A stretch of 50,244 nt of DNA, taken from Bacteroidota bacterium (GTDB lineage: Bacteria; Bacteroidota; Bacteroidia; NS11-12g; UBA9320). The DNA is taken from the NCBI GenBank assembly GCA_024645005.1, contig JAHEGS010000012.1, positions 11,321 to 61,564 of the forward strand, given 5' to 3'. The notes under the pieces are model-generated. The model saw only the letters and a program-made list of their open reading frames with translations, did no database searches and had not been told where the DNA came from. Position 1 is the stretch's first letter. The number at the start of each line of letters is the position of its first letter. A program made the translations under genes and the position numbers. Positions 25,277-33,712 of the stretch are shown one piece after another.

Positions 25277-25413
25277 CGAGACCCTCTTAATTTAAGCTCA
25301 GTGTGATATGGACTATTGGGTATCACATATTTCTGGTACATCCAAACTGCTGAGCCAATAAAAATAGCCACAAACAGAAACAGAACAACCAATTTTATAA
25401 GCTTATTTTCCAT
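25273..25413 (-). CDS. 46-residue single-pass membrane protein upstream of ung
   Basis: Between the M49 peptidase stop (25433) and the ung start (25276) the minus strand encodes a complete small protein: ATG at 25413, stop TGA at 25275-25273. It begins MENKLIKLVVLFLFVAIFIG and continues SAVWMYQKYVIPNSPYHTEL with a basic end KLRGSR. It has one strong membrane helix (about residues 6-26) with a positively charged N-terminal flank and a short polar tail. Its stop lies inside the ATGATG start of ung, and only 19 bases separate it from the peptidase gene, so it sits in a three-gene operon. I do not recognise a family; codon use and tight packing argue that it is real. Confidence 0.68.
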   Translation of the reverse strand: MENKLIKLVVLFLFVAIFIGSAVWMYQKYVIPNSPYHTELKLRGSR

Positions 25414-25432
25414 TGAATTTATTCAGAATAAA

Positions 25433-27487
25433 TTATTCTCCTGGAATTACAAAAGCATATTCCTTACCAAATCGAAGCATTTGCTCTACATAACCCTCTT
25501 GATGTACATTAAGATCAATAAAATTACCCTCGTCATCAAATTCAGGGACTAACTTTGGTTGAACAAAACCGCTGTAGGGTGCTAAATTTAAACTCTCGTA
25601 TCTAGCTTTCACCTCTCGATGAATTTCAGGATCTACTTTCACTCCATATCCCTCGACTAATGCTTCTGCGGCGTCATAATCACCTTCCGATTTAATACGT
25701 TGAATTTCTCTTAAAAGCTCTCCAAATATTTCACGTAATTTAGCATAGTCATTGACAACAAAATAGGTTTTGTTATCAATCACCTTCCTCTCAATGACAT
25801 TATCTTTCAACCCTCTTTCATAAGCCCAAGAAGCATTTAATTGACGATTTCTCATGTGATCCTCTTCTATGTTTTCCCCTTCTTCCAATCTTCTCAATTG
25901 AAGCATCATTCCATTAGCTATGTAACTATCATATTCAGCCTTTCCAACATCCAAACTAGGCATCAATCCCAAATCAATTAGTTTTTGATCATATATGTAA
26001 TAGAGAGCAACCAGATCTGCACGAGCTTCCTCTAATGTATTACTGTAATTTTTAAGTGTTTCTTTGGGAGTACCCACACCTTCATTAATTTTACCTGATG
26101 CATGACCAATAACTTCATGCATTGCAGTATGCATTTTACTGCTTAATTTACCATGTTCCTTAATCCGTGCTCTGACCTTTTCATCAAAATAAAATTCATT
26201 TAACGAACTACTTCCACCAGCTGAATTATATGCTTCAACAATATTTCCTAAGCTAATTGACTTACTACCATGGGTACTTCTAATCCAATTACTATTAGGA
26301 AGGTTAATCCCAATTGGAGTCGCAGGAGCCGCATCTCCGGCCTCCATAGCAGCATTGATAACTCGGTAACTCACCCCAACTACATTTGCCTTTTTATGAT
26401 CATCCATAATTGAGCTACTATCCTCAAAATATTGAGCATTTTCACTCAAAACAGCCATTCTTCTTGATGCTTCTTTATCATTCATTTGAATAACAGCTTC
26501 ATACGCTCCTTTGTATCCAATAGCATCTCCGTATACTTCAATAAAACCTAATATAAAATCGATATCACCTTCAGTACTTTTAAGCCAATTGATATTAGTG
26601 GCATCCCATTGTTCAAGATTTCCTGTTTTGAAATAATCTATGAGCATTCCAATATGATTTGCTTGAGCATCATTCTCAGCTACTTCTTTTGCTTTTTGCA
26701 ACCAAAAAATGATTTGATCAATAGCTCCTCCGTACAATCCTCCAGACTTATAGACTAAATCAACTAGTTCTCCATCTTGTTTGACCAACCTAGAATTTAA
26801 TCCATACTCAATTGGTTTTTCTTCTCCGATTTTTCCCATGGCTCCATAATGAGTAACAGCCTCAGCCTCAGTAACCCCTTCACCATAATAATTATTGGCA
26901 CTCAAAGCCACCTTATCCAAGCCTTTATCTTTAACTACTTTTTTGGCATCAACAGAAGGATCAAAAATTGCCGGCATAAGCTTCGTAATCATTTGATCAA
27001 TAGTTTCCCCTTCTAAGGTAATTGATTCACTAAATGTACTTCCTTGAACTAAACTTGTAAAATATTCTTTATTGAATGCTGGCAAGAACTTCTTCTCTGC
27101 ATAGTGATGGTGAATTCCATTTGAAAACCAAAATCGCTTTAAGTATATCTCATAATTTTCCCAATCTTCTGTACTTCTATCTCCATTGTAAGTATCATAA
27201 ATTGCCTCTAAAACTCGCTTAATCTGAATATTATGCTTGTAATTTTGAGCATATGTAATTTCTCTACCACTTAATGCAGCCTGTGACAGATAATAAACCA
27301 ACTCTTTTTGTTTAACTGATAAGTCATTAATTCCTGATGCATCATAGGTCAAAATTCTCAGATCAGCAAAACGATTAGAATTGTTAACTAAACTATCATC
27401 CTTGGTGTCATTTTGAGCCTGATTTGAGTTACTATTACAAGCTGATAAAGCAATTAATGTTAAAAGTATTACGGATAAATTTTTCAT
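25433..27487 (-). CDS. Peptidase family M49 (dipeptidyl-peptidase III-like) lipoprotein
   Basis: From the ATG at 27487 the protein is 684 residues with a lipoprotein signal (MKNLSVILLTLIALSACNSN). The M49 zinc site is present: HEVIGH at residues 457-462 (His-Glu-x3-His) and the downstream EEARAD at 486-491 supplying the third ligand. M49 enzymes release dipeptides from the N-terminus of peptides. An exported, membrane-anchored member suggests periplasmic or surface peptide trimming. A TAAATTCG box lies upstream. Residues 27-60 form a low-complexity linker. It heads an operon with the small membrane protein and ung. Confidence 0.92.
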   Translation of the reverse strand: MKNLSVILLTLIALSACNSNSNQAQNDTKDDSLVNNSNRFADLRILTYDASGINDLSVKQKELVYYLSQAALSGREITYAQNYKHNIQIKRVLEAIYDTYNGDRSTEDWENYEIYLKRFWFSNGIHHHYAEKKFLPAFNKEYFTSLVQGSTFSESITLEGETIDQMITKLMPAIFDPSVDAKKVVKDKGLDKVALSANNYYGEGVTEAEAVTHYGAMGKIGEEKPIEYGLNSRLVKQDGELVDLVYKSGGLYGGAIDQIIFWLQKAKEVAENDAQANHIGMLIDYFKTGNLEQWDATNINWLKSTEGDIDFILGFIEVYGDAIGYKGAYEAVIQMNDKEASRRMAVLSENAQYFEDSSSIMDDHKKANVVGVSYRVINAAMEAGDAAPATPIGINLPNSNWIRSTHGSKSISLGNIVEAYNSAGGSSSLNEFYFDEKVRARIKEHGKLSSKMHTAMHEVIGHASGKINEGVGTPKETLKNYSNTLEEARADLVALYYIYDQKLIDLGLMPSLDVGKAEYDSYIANGMMLQLRRLEEGENIEEDHMRNRQLNASWAYERGLKDNVIERKVIDNKTYFVVNDYAKLREIFGELLREIQRIKSEGDYDAAEALVEGYGVKVDPEIHREVKARYESLNLAPYSGFVQPKLVPEFDDEGNFIDLNVHQEGYVEQMLRFGKEYAFVIPGE

Positions 27488-27510
27488 AATTTTCAATATT
27501 TATTTAAATG

Positions 27511-27518
27511 CGAATTTA
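27511..27518 (-). promoter_or_regulatory. Predicted -7 element of the M49 peptidase operon
   Basis: On the minus strand TAAATTCG (27518-27511), 23 bases before the ATG at 27487, fits TAnnTTYG and is followed by C. No TTG occurs at the ideal -33 distance. Confidence 0.4.
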
Positions 27519-27616
27519 ATTATTTTTGGGCATCTTCAGGGGTTTAACGATTTAGGTTTAATACACCCACAAAAAAATAATTTAAATTAAATATTGCCTT
27601 GAGGTGTTCTGAAAAT

Positions 27617-28690
27617 CTAGATTTTAATCGAAAATTTCTTGCCTAATTTATGAAGATCTTCAAGAACCTTGTCATTTAGAGGTATACCTGTTTTTAAGCG
27701 TTTTTCTTCGGTATTAAATTCAATTTCTCCAGGAACATAAACCGGATTTTTTTCATCTACCCTTTCAGCATTTTTAAAAGAATTAATCCAGAGATCCATG
27801 CTTATTTTAAATTCATCTACAGACCGAAAACCGTCGACTTCCATTGCTCCAACAAAATGACCTAAACCCTTTCCTGGCAGATTAGGCAAAAGAGGTAAAT
27901 AGCTCACAAATGGAGGCACCCATTTCCCAAAATTAGCTCCCGACAAAACTCCAGACATGATATCTACAAGACTGCCTAGTGCATACCCTTTGTGACTACC
28001 CAATTCCTCTAGACTTCCCAAAGGTGTTAACATTCCACCGTCTTTTAGCTCATCTACATTTTGACTAGTCCTTCCATCCTTATCTATCATCCAGCCTTTG
28101 GGTATTTCCCTTCCTTCTCTTCGAGCAATTTCAATTTTCCCTCTTGCAACAGATGATGTCGCAAGATCAATAATCAATGGTCTTTCATTTTTGGTTGGAA
28201 ATACATAAGAAATTGGGTTAGTTCCCAACATAGCTTGCTTACTTCGGGTGGGTGGGATAAACGGAGTGGCATTGGTCATGGCCATTCCTATCATGTCATG
28301 AGACAATGCCTTCATTGCATGATAACCAGCAATACCAAAATGATTACTATTTTGTATAGCACCCCAACCACTTCCATACACTTTTGCTCGTTCAATAGCA
28401 ATATCCATTGCTTTTGGGGCTACAACCAAACCTAGACCAGAATCACCATCAATAGTGAATGTTGATTTGTTTTCCCTAATAATTTTTATATCAGGAGACA
28501 TGTTTATCCTTCCCGACTCCCATAAATTCACATATCCAATAAGGCGAGATACTCCATGACTATCAATACCACGCAAATCTGCTGAAACAAGTACATCTGT
28601 AGCAATTTTGGCATCATCATAGGAGGCACCCATAGCACTAAACAACTGCATTGAAAATTCGGATAATTCTGAATCTGAAATATGGCTCAT
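27617..28690 (-). CDS. Ldh family oxidoreductase (malate/L-lactate/ureidoglycolate dehydrogenase-like)
   Basis: This 357-residue protein belongs to the NAD(P)-dependent Ldh2/YlbC/ComC family, which is unrelated in fold to classical LDH and Mdh. Family blocks are DLRGIDSHGVSRLIGYV (near residues 33-49), AIQNSNHFGIAGYHAMKALS with the catalytic His, MAMTNATPFIPPTR, LGTNPISYVFPT and LIIDLATSSVARGKIEIARR. The substrate varies within the family and cannot be read from sequence. The gene is preceded by an isolated palindrome GCAAATTTGC a few bases before the ATG and appears monocistronic. Confidence 0.9.
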   Translation of the reverse strand: MSHISDSELSEFSMQLFSAMGASYDDAKIATDVLVSADLRGIDSHGVSRLIGYVNLWESGRINMSPDIKIIRENKSTFTIDGDSGLGLVVAPKAMDIAIERAKVYGSGWGAIQNSNHFGIAGYHAMKALSHDMIGMAMTNATPFIPPTRSKQAMLGTNPISYVFPTKNERPLIIDLATSSVARGKIEIARREGREIPKGWMIDKDGRTSQNVDELKDGGMLTPLGSLEELGSHKGYALGSLVDIMSGVLSGANFGKWVPPFVSYLPLLPNLPGKGLGHFVGAMEVDGFRSVDEFKISMDLWINSFKNAERVDEKNPVYVPGEIEFNTEEKRLKTGIPLNDKVLEDLHKLGKKFSIKI

Positions 28691-28884
28691 TTAACCGCAA
28701 ATTTGCACATTTTTTAAAGCTAATAAGCATAAAATTTTAAATGTCAACTCACATTGAATTTATAACCATTTTCAATGCTTGTAGCTAATCCATGAAATTT
28801 TGATGTGATTTTTACCTAAAAATGATTTAAATAAGTATTAAAATATTAACTTGCAACTTGTATAGTAACTTCACAATATTGAGC

Positions 28885-31800
28885 ATGGCAAAATTTTTAC
28901 TTAAGCGACTTCTTTTCGTAGTATTTCTACTACCATTTTTATTTTCATTCAATACTGCAAAAGCTACCCACATGATGGGGGCTGATATTACCTATCGTTG
29001 TATTGATACTTTAAAATTTGAAATTACGCTCAAGTGGTACCGTGATTGTAGGGGTATTCAATTGAATGGTGCTGGAGGCCTCACTATTCGTTGTACTTCT
29101 GGTGGTAGCAGAACTGCTACACTCACACTTAAGTCCATTCGTGAGATTACCCCAGTATGTGCTACTGAACCTTCTCGTTGCAGCCCCACAAATACCCGTG
29201 GTACTGGTGAGGGTGTTGAGGAGCACACCTATGTTGGAATTTTAGACTTCAACAAATCACCGCTTAACGCACTAGCAAAATGTTCTGGAAAAATTGTTAT
29301 TGGAGGTGCAGTAAATGCTCGAAATGGAGCCATTACAACGGGGCCAAGTGGTACGCTTTACACTGACTGTACCATCGATTTAAATAAGGCTCCATGTAAC
29401 ACCTCTCCTGCTCTTACTTCCGAGCCTATCGCTATTCTTTGCTGTGATCAACCTTTCTACTTCAACAATGGTGCATTGGATACAGCTAACTTTGACTCAC
29501 TATCTTACGCTTGGGCTAATCCTCAACGTGCATATAATACGAATACATCCTACAGTGGTACATTCTCTTACTTAAATCCATTTACCGTATATGATCCAAG
29601 ACCCAATGGTGGATCTCCTATTCCTGGAAGTAACCCTCCTATTGGTCTATACCTTGATCCACTCACAGGAGATATTGTTCTTACACCCACCAATTGTAGT
29701 GAGGTGACTGTTGCGGTAATCGAAATCACGGAATGGCGTAAAAATGATAAAGGAAAATATGAAGAGATTGGTAAAACCCGACGGGATATGCAATTCATTG
29801 TAAAATCCTGCCCAGGTAATAAACCTCCTATCGTTAATGGCCCATACAACTATGATGTATGTGAAGGCAATAAACTCTGTTTTAATGTCACAACTAACGA
29901 CCCTGTCTTTGTACCTCCACCGCCTGCTCCATTACCTCCAGCAGATACTGTAACTATCAGTTGGAACAGAGGTATCCCTGGAGCTACATTCACAGTAACA
30001 AATCCGACGGCTCGTCTTCAAACAGGACGATTCTGTTGGACTCCTGGTATTGGACAAGCTAGTCAATTGCCTTACACATTCACAGTCACGGCTCGTGACG
30101 ATGCATGTCCGCTTAATGCTGTATCTGTTCGTGCATTCCGTATTAAGGTAAAGCCACGTGCTCAAGCTACCATCGATCTCGATACCATGGATTGTGGAGT
30201 TTACCCAGTAGAAGCTGTTTTAAACGATGGTTTCAAAGGAACTGCCTCCTATAACTGGACTATCTTGGATTCTAACAATAATATTGTCTTCAATAAAAAA
30301 ATAGCTACATTTAAATCCTCAGGTAACTTTTTGAGTACCTCTGGTAAAGATACCATTCGGTTTAGAAAAGGCGGAAAATACTTTATTCAATTAGCCTTGA
30401 ATAATGCTCCTATCAACTGTCCAAGTACTATCAAGGACACCTTGGTTGTTCCTCCACTTTTAGAGGCTGACTTATCCATTGGACCTGACACCTTTGTCTG
30501 TGCTGGAACTGATATTGTATTCAGACCATTCTTGACAAACTATACTCCTCCTGCTACCTACCAATGGAGCACCATGGGGGTAACTAATGATGGAAAGTTT
30601 CTTAAAAATGCCACGGCTAATCCTGTTAACAATAAAGATACTTTTTTACTATCAATCCCTAACGTCCAATATGATACAGCTGTAAGTGTATTCATAAAAG
30701 ATGGCACTGGATGTACTGCTGAAGATACTATACAAGTTTTCTTAAAATCTAACCCGATTGCAAAACTTCCACCTGACCCACGAATTTGTTCATATGATAG
30801 CATCAAGATTGTGCCTAACCTCGATTCTGCATATTGGGTTGACCCAATTCAAGGTGATACGCTTGTACAAGGAGACACTCTTTTCAAAGAATGGTTTTAC
30901 AATGGAGTTTTATTTGACACACAAGATAGTGTGACTATAAGTCAGCGAGGAACATATGTAATACGTGTTGTTGATAGCCTCAACTGTGTCGATACTGATA
31001 CGTTGTATCTCTTTGTCAATGATACTGTCAAAGCCTTTGCTGGCAACGATACTACCCTCTGTTTTGCTGACACCATCCTCCTCAAAGCTGGAGGTATTGA
31101 TACCGCTGGAAACTCCAATACTGGACTGTACCGCTGGTCGGATGTTACCCCTACTAATATCAATGATATTATTCTCGGTACCAATGACCAATATGACATT
31201 GTTGCATCTGACGATAAAGAATATCGCCTCGAACTATTCATCACTCAAGGAGGTGTCGAATGTTTTGATGATGACTCCATGAACGTCTTTGTCAACCCAC
31301 TACCCAACATTGTGCTGGGTCCTGATGAATCTGTCTGCTGTGATTATGGCCCAATCAGCCTTAATTTTAAAGTCAATACTCCTTCGGGTAATCCTTCTAC
31401 AGGATCTTGGAGTTGTACCTCTACACCAAGTCTTGTTACAAACAATGAATTTGATACCGATGCTGGTTGTGGGCTAATTGCTCCTCCGGCTACCTCTATC
31501 AACAAGCATGCTGTTTATACCTATCAAGAACCATCTACACTATGTGTCAACAAGGATTCCATTCTTATTACCATCAATGGCCTTCCTCGTATGATTCTTC
31601 AAGATCAGGTTTACTGCCAAGATATTGGGGCTATTCGTCTTGATGATGATGTAGTCATCAGTCCTTCTAACACCTCACTTGGTTCTCCTTCTTGGAGATG
31701 CCTAGACTCCAATTCGGTTAATAACCGATTTGTTGCTGATATGCTCGAAAACAGAGGCTCTGTTTTCGCTCCTGACTACTGGTTAAACCTCAGCGAAAGT

Positions 31801-33573
31801 GTATATGCCATCCAAAATAGCAACACGGATACCATTGTTCTTGAGTTTACTTACGTCAATCGTTTTGGATGTAGAGCTAAGGATACTGTCTCTATTGAAG
31901 TGTCTAAAGTTCCTAAACTTACGTTCTCCTCTCATCGTGACCTTTGCTACGATGAAGGTGATGTTTCTTTGAATAACCTTATGAGTGTCAACCTCACAGA
32001 TGGTATTTGGTCTATCGTTGATGAAGCTGGATACAGAGATACCAATGATTTAGGTGGCATATCCAACAATGCTATCAATACATTTAATAGTGTCCCACTA
32101 GCAAGTTCATCTTCTACTCCTAACTCTTGGAGAATTAGATATACCCATACTGCTACAGGTTGTCCTACATTCAAGGATACAACCTTACGTATCAACCCAT
32201 TACCCAATATCAACCTAACTCCACTCACACCTAATCGTTTGTGTGAAACAGCTATGGATGTTCCCCTTAATGCTACTCCTGCTGGGGGTACTTGGTCGAG
32301 TAACGATCCTGCTGCTATTGTTGGAGGTAATAGCTTCAGCCCAGGCTCTGCTTCCATTGTTGGTAACGGTGATATCATCAAAATCTACTACGATTATACC
32401 GATGCTGCTACGGGTTGTAGCAATAACGACTCAATTGAGGCTCAAGTGGATCCTAAACCTACCATATCTCTCCCTACAAACGCTGTCTACTGTCGTAACA
32501 AGGGTGAAATGGTTATGCCACTTACCCTCCCTATTTCTGCAACCAATAACTCCAGTCTAATCTGGATTCCTACCAACATATATGGCAACAGAGATCGTAT
32601 CAATGCAGGTGCTATTAATAATACTTTAGGTGAAGGTACCATTACCCTTACTCTGCAAAATCAAAAATCAGATACCTTTAGAATTGGTGCTAACGCCGGT
32701 GGTCTTGCCTCTTGCTCAGATGTCAACGGTTCGTTTGAAATTATCATCAACCCCATCCCTGATGCAGTTATTACCAATAGCAACCCCGAAGGTTGTAACC
32801 CCGTAACTACTGATCTAGGTGTGGTTGTTAACAACCAAGTTGATCCTGCTACATCTACCTACTCGTGGAATCTTGGAGATGGAAATACTTCTACTGATGC
32901 TAATAATACCGTCACCTATACAGATGATGGTCAAGCCAATATATCGGTACTTATTACCTCGGATAAGGGATGTGATACCACCATCACTAGTTCGGTACTT
33001 ATCAATCCTATTCCGGTGGCTAGTTTTGTGCCTAACCCAAATAATTACACCACGGCAGCTCTTCCTCGTTTCATATTTACTAATACCAGTACCGTTGATC
33101 CTGTCAATGGTAGTGTCATTAATCAATTCGAGTGGGACTTCGGTGATCCAAATACGACAGATGATGTTTCATCGGAAGAAAACCCATCGCACTACTACCC
33201 TACTGACACTGCTCAATACTGTGTAAACCTTAAGGTGACAACCAACAAAGGGTGCTCGGATGAGTTTAACTCATGTGTAGTTATTGGACCTGATTTGATT
33301 GTATTTATACCCAATGCGTTTACACCGAATACTTCCGGTCCGGACCGAAACGAAGGCTTCAAGGCAACCATCAGTGGTGAAAAAGCTATGGAACTAATCA
33401 TCTTTAACCGTTGGGGTGAAATCATGTTCATCACCAATGATGTCAATGAAAAATGGGATGGTACATACAAAGGTGAGCCTGCTCAACAAGATGTGTATGC
33501 TTACCAACTCAATGTTACTGCTCTCAATGATGAAGTGTACAACTATACTGGCACCATTACTCTTATTCGCTAA
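28885..33573 (+). CDS. Giant T9SS-exported adhesin with PKD/Ig-like repeats and type B sorting domain
   Basis: The ATG at 28885 opens a signal peptide (MAKFLLKRLLFVVFLLPFLF). The mature 1562-residue chain begins THMMGADITYRCIDTLKFEI, an N-terminal module common in gliding-associated Bacteroidota proteins. Several Ig-like or SprB-style repeats follow, each opening with a Asp-x-x-x-Cys motif, for example near residues 540, 720 and 815. Two PKD domains are recognisable by WNLGDGN (near residue 1329) and FEWDFGDPN (near 1415). The last about 90 residues are a type B T9SS sorting signal: IPNAFTPN, ELIIFNRWGEIMF, KWDGTYKGEPAQQDVYAYQL. It is probably a surface or secreted adhesin. By eye the gene is richer in G+C than its neighbours. 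A strong terminator follows. Confidence 0.9.
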   Translation: MAKFLLKRLLFVVFLLPFLFSFNTAKATHMMGADITYRCIDTLKFEITLKWYRDCRGIQLNGAGGLTIRCTSGGSRTATLTLKSIREITPVCATEPSRCSPTNTRGTGEGVEEHTYVGILDFNKSPLNALAKCSGKIVIGGAVNARNGAITTGPSGTLYTDCTIDLNKAPCNTSPALTSEPIAILCCDQPFYFNNGALDTANFDSLSYAWANPQRAYNTNTSYSGTFSYLNPFTVYDPRPNGGSPIPGSNPPIGLYLDPLTGDIVLTPTNCSEVTVAVIEITEWRKNDKGKYEEIGKTRRDMQFIVKSCPGNKPPIVNGPYNYDVCEGNKLCFNVTTNDPVFVPPPPAPLPPADTVTISWNRGIPGATFTVTNPTARLQTGRFCWTPGIGQASQLPYTFTVTARDDACPLNAVSVRAFRIKVKPRAQATIDLDTMDCGVYPVEAVLNDGFKGTASYNWTILDSNNNIVFNKKIATFKSSGNFLSTSGKDTIRFRKGGKYFIQLALNNAPINCPSTIKDTLVVPPLLEADLSIGPDTFVCAGTDIVFRPFLTNYTPPATYQWSTMGVTNDGKFLKNATANPVNNKDTFLLSIPNVQYDTAVSVFIKDGTGCTAEDTIQVFLKSNPIAKLPPDPRICSYDSIKIVPNLDSAYWVDPIQGDTLVQGDTLFKEWFYNGVLFDTQDSVTISQRGTYVIRVVDSLNCVDTDTLYLFVNDTVKAFAGNDTTLCFADTILLKAGGIDTAGNSNTGLYRWSDVTPTNINDIILGTNDQYDIVASDDKEYRLELFITQGGVECFDDDSMNVFVNPLPNIVLGPDESVCCDYGPISLNFKVNTPSGNPSTGSWSCTSTPSLVTNNEFDTDAGCGLIAPPATSINKHAVYTYQEPSTLCVNKDSILITINGLPRMILQDQVYCQDIGAIRLDDDVVISPSNTSLGSPSWRCLDSNSVNNRFVADMLENRGSVFAPDYWLNLSESVYAIQNSNTDTIVLEFTYVNRFGCRAKDTVSIEVSKVPKLTFSSHRDLCYDEGDVSLNNLMSVNLTDGIWSIVDEAGYRDTNDLGGISNNAINTFNSVPLASSSSTPNSWRIRYTHTATGCPTFKDTTLRINPLPNINLTPLTPNRLCETAMDVPLNATPAGGTWSSNDPAAIVGGNSFSPGSASIVGNGDIIKIYYDYTDAATGCSNNDSIEAQVDPKPTISLPTNAVYCRNKGEMVMPLTLPISATNNSSLIWIPTNIYGNRDRINAGAINNTLGEGTITLTLQNQKSDTFRIGANAGGLASCSDVNGSFEIIINPIPDAVITNSNPEGCNPVTTDLGVVVNNQVDPATSTYSWNLGDGNTSTDANNTVTYTDDGQANISVLITSDKGCDTTITSSVLINPIPVASFVPNPNNYTTAALPRFIFTNTSTVDPVNGSVINQFEWDFGDPNTTDDVSSEENPSHYYPTDTAQYCVNLKVTTNKGCSDEFNSCVVIGPDLIVFIPNAFTPNTSGPDRNEGFKATISGEKAMELIIFNRWGEIMFITNDVNEKWDGTYKGEPAQQDVYAYQLNVTALNDEVYNYTGTITLIR

Positions 33574-33597
33574 GTGAAATGGGTCAATAAATTATCT

Positions 33598-33630
33598 AAA
33601 AAAGGAAGTAACATGTTACTTCCTTTTTTT
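33598..33630 (+). terminator. Intrinsic terminator after the adhesin gene
   Basis: A near-perfect palindrome with stem AAAGGAAGTAAC (33601-33612) and GTTACTTCCTTT (33615-33626) is followed by further T to 33630. It separates the adhesin gene from the rel operon, and its A-rich left flank would also allow termination on the opposite strand. Confidence 0.85.
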
Positions 33631-33687
33631 GTCAGTGAACGATAAAAAAATTTGATCTAATGAAAAAGAAAGACAACATACTTATCA

Positions 33688-33695
33688 TAACTTCG
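33688..33695 (+). promoter_or_regulatory. Predicted -7 element of rel-fur-purA-fabD
   Basis: TAACTTCG (33688-33695) followed by C fits TAnnTTYG and lies 17 bases before the GTG start of rel. No TTG is at the usual -33 spacing. Confidence 0.4.
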
Positions 33696-33712
33696 CATTA
33701 GATTATTGAACC

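Noticed and set aside
28694-28703. Palindrome GCAAATTTGC upstream of the Ldh-family gene
   Set aside because: A ten-base A/T-centred palindrome is expected by chance in DNA of this composition. No second copy was found in an equivalent place.
31947-32381. Long antisense open frame inside the adhesin gene (144 codons, minus strand), with several others between 29000 and 33500
   Set aside because: They lie wholly within a clearly coding, repeat-rich gene whose codon use leaves few antisense stops. None has recognisable protein features or a promoter.
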